Below, in pieces: positions 15,824 to 17,820 of a stretch of 17,820 bases of DNA. The position numbers and the translations under genes are program-made. The notes under the pieces are model-generated. The model ran no database searches and had not been told where the DNA came from. It was given only the letters and a program-made list of their open reading frames with translations. Each line of letters starts with the position of its first letter. The stretch's first letter is position 1. This stretch comes from CAYRPN01 sp964426135 (GTDB lineage: Bacteria; Planctomycetota; Phycisphaerae; Phycisphaerales; Phycisphaeraceae): contig CAYRPN010000120.1 of NCBI GenBank assembly GCA_964426135.1, forward strand, positions 1 through 17,820. The letters are read 5' to 3'.

Positions 15824-15879
15824 GCCTATTAAGTAATCAATGAGCCAAAATCAGCAGTTTGATGCCTATTAACTAGGCA
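15824..15879 (-). promoter_or_regulatory. Candidate activator sites upstream of the sigma-54 promoter
   Basis: A 17-bp dyad, TGCCTA-TTAAC-TAGGCA, lies at 15863-15879. A related copy, GCCTATTAAGTA, is at 15824-15835, 40 bp away, and a further inverted half site, ATAGGCA, is at 15791-15797. The dyad centre is about 106 bp upstream of the predicted transcription start, a usual distance for sigma-54 activators. The half site differs from the enteric NtrC motif (TGCACC/A), so the identity of the activator is inference. Confidence 0.5.
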
Positions 15880-15937
15880 CATAAAGCCCGGCTGGAAGAA
15901 ATGTCTTGCCACCCCATGTGCATCTGCCAACAAGCTG

Positions 15938-16142
15938 TGCAACCTGAGTTTCGGATAAGCCGCTGCGTTACGCCGTTAGCCCCCGGCTCCGCCGGGGGAG
16001 GAGCGCGGTAGAGATCGATCGCGGAAGAACCGCACGTCAGTGTCCGCGCTTCGACGATCATCGACCGCAAATTGCCCGCCACCATCACCCCACCCCCGGC
16101 GGAGCCGGGGGCTAATGGCTTATCCGAAACTCAAGTTGTGCA
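15938..16142. mobile_element. Long inverted-repeat element (MITE-like) between argJ and amtB
   Basis: The arms share two exact blocks: TGAGTTTCGGATAAGCC (15945-15961) mirrored at 16117-16133, and a 23-bp block 15976-15998 (TTAGCCCCCGGCTCCGCC and five more bases) mirrored at 16093-16115. The left arm has about 13 extra bases between the blocks. The outer flanks (TGCAACC and GTTGTGCA) are imperfectly paired. The 94-bp centre holds no open frame of note. It ends 17 bp from the argJ stop and may fold in the argJ transcript. Confidence 0.6.
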
Positions 16143-16158
16143 GGCATCATGGCGGCGT

Positions 16159-17415
16159 TCAGGTCGTGTAGTCCGCGTTGATCGTGATGTATTCCTTCGA
16201 CAGATCGCACCCCAGCCATTCCGCTTCAAACTTGCCCAGGCCAAGGTCCAGGTGGAACGCAATCTCCTTGCCCCGCATGTGCTCTTCCAGCGGCCCCAGG
16301 TCGGCATCCGCGTTGACGCCCTTCACGAAGACCCGGATCCCACCGATGGTGATGGTCAGCTTCTCCGGCTTCATCATCGCCCCGCTCCGCCCCACCGCCG
16401 CCGCCAGCCGGCCCCAGTTCGGGTCCGCGCCGTGAACCGCTGTCTTCACCAGCGGGCTGCCGGCAATCGTGTAGCCCACGCGGTCGGCGTCCTGCTGCGT
16501 GCGGGCGCCCGTCACCTTGACCCGGAAAACCTTCGTCGCCCCTTCGCCGTCCTTCACCACCTGATAAGCCAGATCCTTGCACAAAGCCTCCAGCGCCCCG
16601 GCAAACGCCTTCACATCCCGCGGACTCACCTTCTTCCGGTTCAGATCCGCCCGGCTGATCGTCGCATTCCCCGCCAGCCCGCTGGCCAGCACCATCACGC
16701 TGTCGCTGGTGCTCGTGTCGTGGTCAACGCTGATGCGGTTGAAGCTGCTGGTCACCGCCTTCTTCAGCGCTGCCCGCAGAAAAGCCGCGTCGATCGCCGC
16801 ATCCGTCGTGATGAACGCCAGCATGGTCGCCATGTTCGGCTGAATCATGCCGCTGCCCTTGGCGATGCCGGCGAGGCGGACCATGCTCTTGCCGATCTTC
16901 ACCTGGCGGCTGGCGGTCTTGGTCACCAGATCGGTCGTGAGAATCGCGGTGGCCACTTCCGCGTCCGTCGCTTCGCCGCTTTGGAGCCGGGCGAACTGCT
17001 GGCCGATGCCGGGAATGATTTTTTCCATCGGCAGGAACCGCCCGATCACACCCGTCGAACACACCAGCACCTGCCCCGCCGGGCAGCCCACGTGCTTGCC
17101 GACGGCCTGGCACATGGTCAGTGCGTCGGCCTCGCCGCGTTTGCCGGTCGCGACGTTGGAGCAGCCGGAGTTCACAACGATGGCCCGCGCCTTGCCGCCG
17201 CGCACATGACGCCGGCTGACGATGACCGGAGCGCCGGGAACCTTGTTGCTGGTGAACATGCCGGCCGCCGTGCAGGGGCGGTCCGCCACGATCAGCACCA
17301 GGTCCGGCTTGCCCGACGCCTTGATCCCGCAGGTGCCGCCCGCCGCCTTGAAGCCTTGGGGCCAGGTGATGCCGCGCCGGCAGGTGAGGTCGAGTTGTGC
17401 AGTCGTGTCGCTCAT
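16159..17415 (-). CDS. argJ: Bifunctional glutamate N-acetyltransferase / amino-acid acetyltransferase
   Basis: This enzyme transfers the acetyl group from N-acetylornithine to glutamate, recycling acetyl in arginine synthesis, and may also use acetyl-CoA. The 418-residue precursor has the self-cleavage motif QPNMATMLAF with nucleophile Thr197, so it should split into two chains. The oxyanion segment CSTGVIGRFLPMEKI is at 119-133. The usual VNSGNANACTG segment reads VNSGCSNVATG here (81-91). The C-terminus ends SKEYITINADYTT as expected. The start at 17415 begins the conserved region (LTCRRGITWPQGFKAAGG); the frame is open for 30 more codons without family character. No Shine-Dalgarno site is seen. 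No other arg gene is adjacent, so it is a stand-alone arginine gene on the same strand as amtB. Confidence 0.93.
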   Translation of the reverse strand: MSDTTAQLDLTCRRGITWPQGFKAAGGTCGIKASGKPDLVLIVADRPCTAAGMFTSNKVPGAPVIVSRRHVRGGKARAIVVNSGCSNVATGKRGEADALTMCQAVGKHVGCPAGQVLVCSTGVIGRFLPMEKIIPGIGQQFARLQSGEATDAEVATAILTTDLVTKTASRQVKIGKSMVRLAGIAKGSGMIQPNMATMLAFITTDAAIDAAFLRAALKKAVTSSFNRISVDHDTSTSDSVMVLASGLAGNATISRADLNRKKVSPRDVKAFAGALEALCKDLAYQVVKDGEGATKVFRVKVTGARTQQDADRVGYTIAGSPLVKTAVHGADPNWGRLAAAVGRSGAMMKPEKLTITIGGIRVFVKGVNADADLGPLEEHMRGKEIAFHLDLGLGKFEAEWLGCDLSKEYITINADYTT

Positions 17416-17423
17416 GGGCGGAC

Positions 17424-17451
17424 TTTGTAGCGTTTCGGGGGGTGCGTGCAA
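17424..17451 (-). promoter_or_regulatory. Possible argJ promoter, leaderless arrangement
   Basis: On the minus strand TTGCAC (17451-17446) and TACAAA (17429-17424) are 16 bp apart. The second hexamer ends 8 nt before the argJ ATG. Initiation would fall at the start codon, consistent with the missing ribosome binding site. Confidence 0.35.
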
Positions 17452-17492
17452 ATCGCCAGAATCGCGGCGCCGCCGGCATCCAGGCCGACGAA

Positions 17493-17599
17493 AGTGGCCG
17501 GCCACGTGACCCCCGGGGGGCCTAAAACCACGCTAAATCATTTCATGTAACCAACTTACGTATTCGACTGCCAAAAAGGTAGGACACTTTTCGGCCACT
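17493..17599 (+). mobile_element. MITE-like element, copy B (107 bp)
   Basis: It has the same ends as copy A at 9650-9754: AGTGGCCGGCCACG plus a CCCCCG tract on the left, and GACTGCCA, AAAGGTAGGACACTTTTC and CGGCCACT on the right, giving 8-bp terminal inverted repeats. The middle 45 bp have diverged. Both copies are in the same orientation about 7.8 kb apart. Between 17600 and 17742 I see nothing identifiable. Confidence 0.6.
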
Positions 17600-17742
17600 C
17601 GGCCACACGCGGGATTCCGTCGAGAGCGAATCCGGCTGCGCAGAGGACAACGTACGCCCGGAATGGGAGAGGCGGTGACCATGTGGGCATTCTACCAAAA
17701 TCTATCCTAACCTTCAAGGCCGGTCCGCCGGGTGCGTGACAC

Positions 17743-17820
17743 GGGTCTGCCAAAATTTCCGGGGGCGGCGGATCGGCCCCCTCGCCCCCGGCTCTGCGGG
17801 GGAGAGGGCTGGGGTGAGGG
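17743..17820 (+). repeat. Composite dispersed repeat, copy 3 (cut by window end)
   Basis: It begins GGGTCTGCC, continues through TTTCCGGGGGCGGC and a GGCCCCCTC...GGGGAGAGGG hairpin, and reaches GCTGGGGTGAGGG at the edge. This matches the left half of copy 2 in order and spacing. It should continue beyond the window with GTCGGGACGCACAA-like sequence. Confidence 0.65.

Noticed and set aside
17556..17753. Small minus-strand frame of 65 codons
   Set aside because: It overlaps MITE-like copy B and reaches copy 3 of the composite repeat, and shows no family features.

Overview
The window is GC-rich chromosomal DNA from a bacterium of the phylum Planctomycetota. The main evidence is a DUF1549/DUF1553 protein with a planctomycete-type cytochrome c domain paired with a Tat-exported DUF1501 protein, plus a large lipoprotein PQQ-type beta-propeller. 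Weak or missing Shine-Dalgarno sites on several genes also fit. I cannot fix the class from sequence alone. No rRNA, tRNA, CRISPR array or intact transposase gene was seen.

Layout. Positions 1-486 hold a doubtful 3' end of an upstream gene, a composite dispersed repeat and a large palindrome. Positions 487-3955 (minus strand) carry the two-gene unit for the cytochrome/DUF1549/DUF1553 protein and the DUF1501 protein. A small membrane protein (4196-4573) and a lipoprotein beta-propeller (5023-6966) follow on the minus strand, with a relic of another propeller gene at 4666-4752. A plus-strand block then carries dacB (7202), pyrE (8878), a second lipoprotein beta-propeller (10276) and purH (11656). 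The last block is on the minus strand: argJ (17415-16159), then amtB (15551-14037) and a P-II gene (13885-13544).

How the genes fit together. pyrE, purH and argJ are ordinary pyrimidine, purine and arginine biosynthesis genes, and dacB is for peptidoglycan maturation. amtB and the P-II gene form an ammonium uptake and sensing unit. It is preceded by a full-consensus sigma-54 promoter and, further upstream, a 17-bp dyad with related half sites that look like an activator site. The cytochrome/DUF1501 pair and the two propellers are export-directed proteins of mostly unknown role.

The unusual part is the repeat load. Nearly every intergenic gap carries repeats of one of these kinds: GTAG-headed and TTTAGC-headed palindromes resembling REP/REPIN elements; a roughly 106-bp MITE-like element present twice; a composite repeat of about 190 bp present three times; and four tandem arrays that all have a 7-bp period. 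One palindromic repeat core lies in frame inside purH, in a roughly 36-codon insertion. No single new gene system is evident. The best leads are the purH insertion, the sigma-54-controlled amtB-P-II unit with a P-II that lacks Tyr51, and the repeat families.
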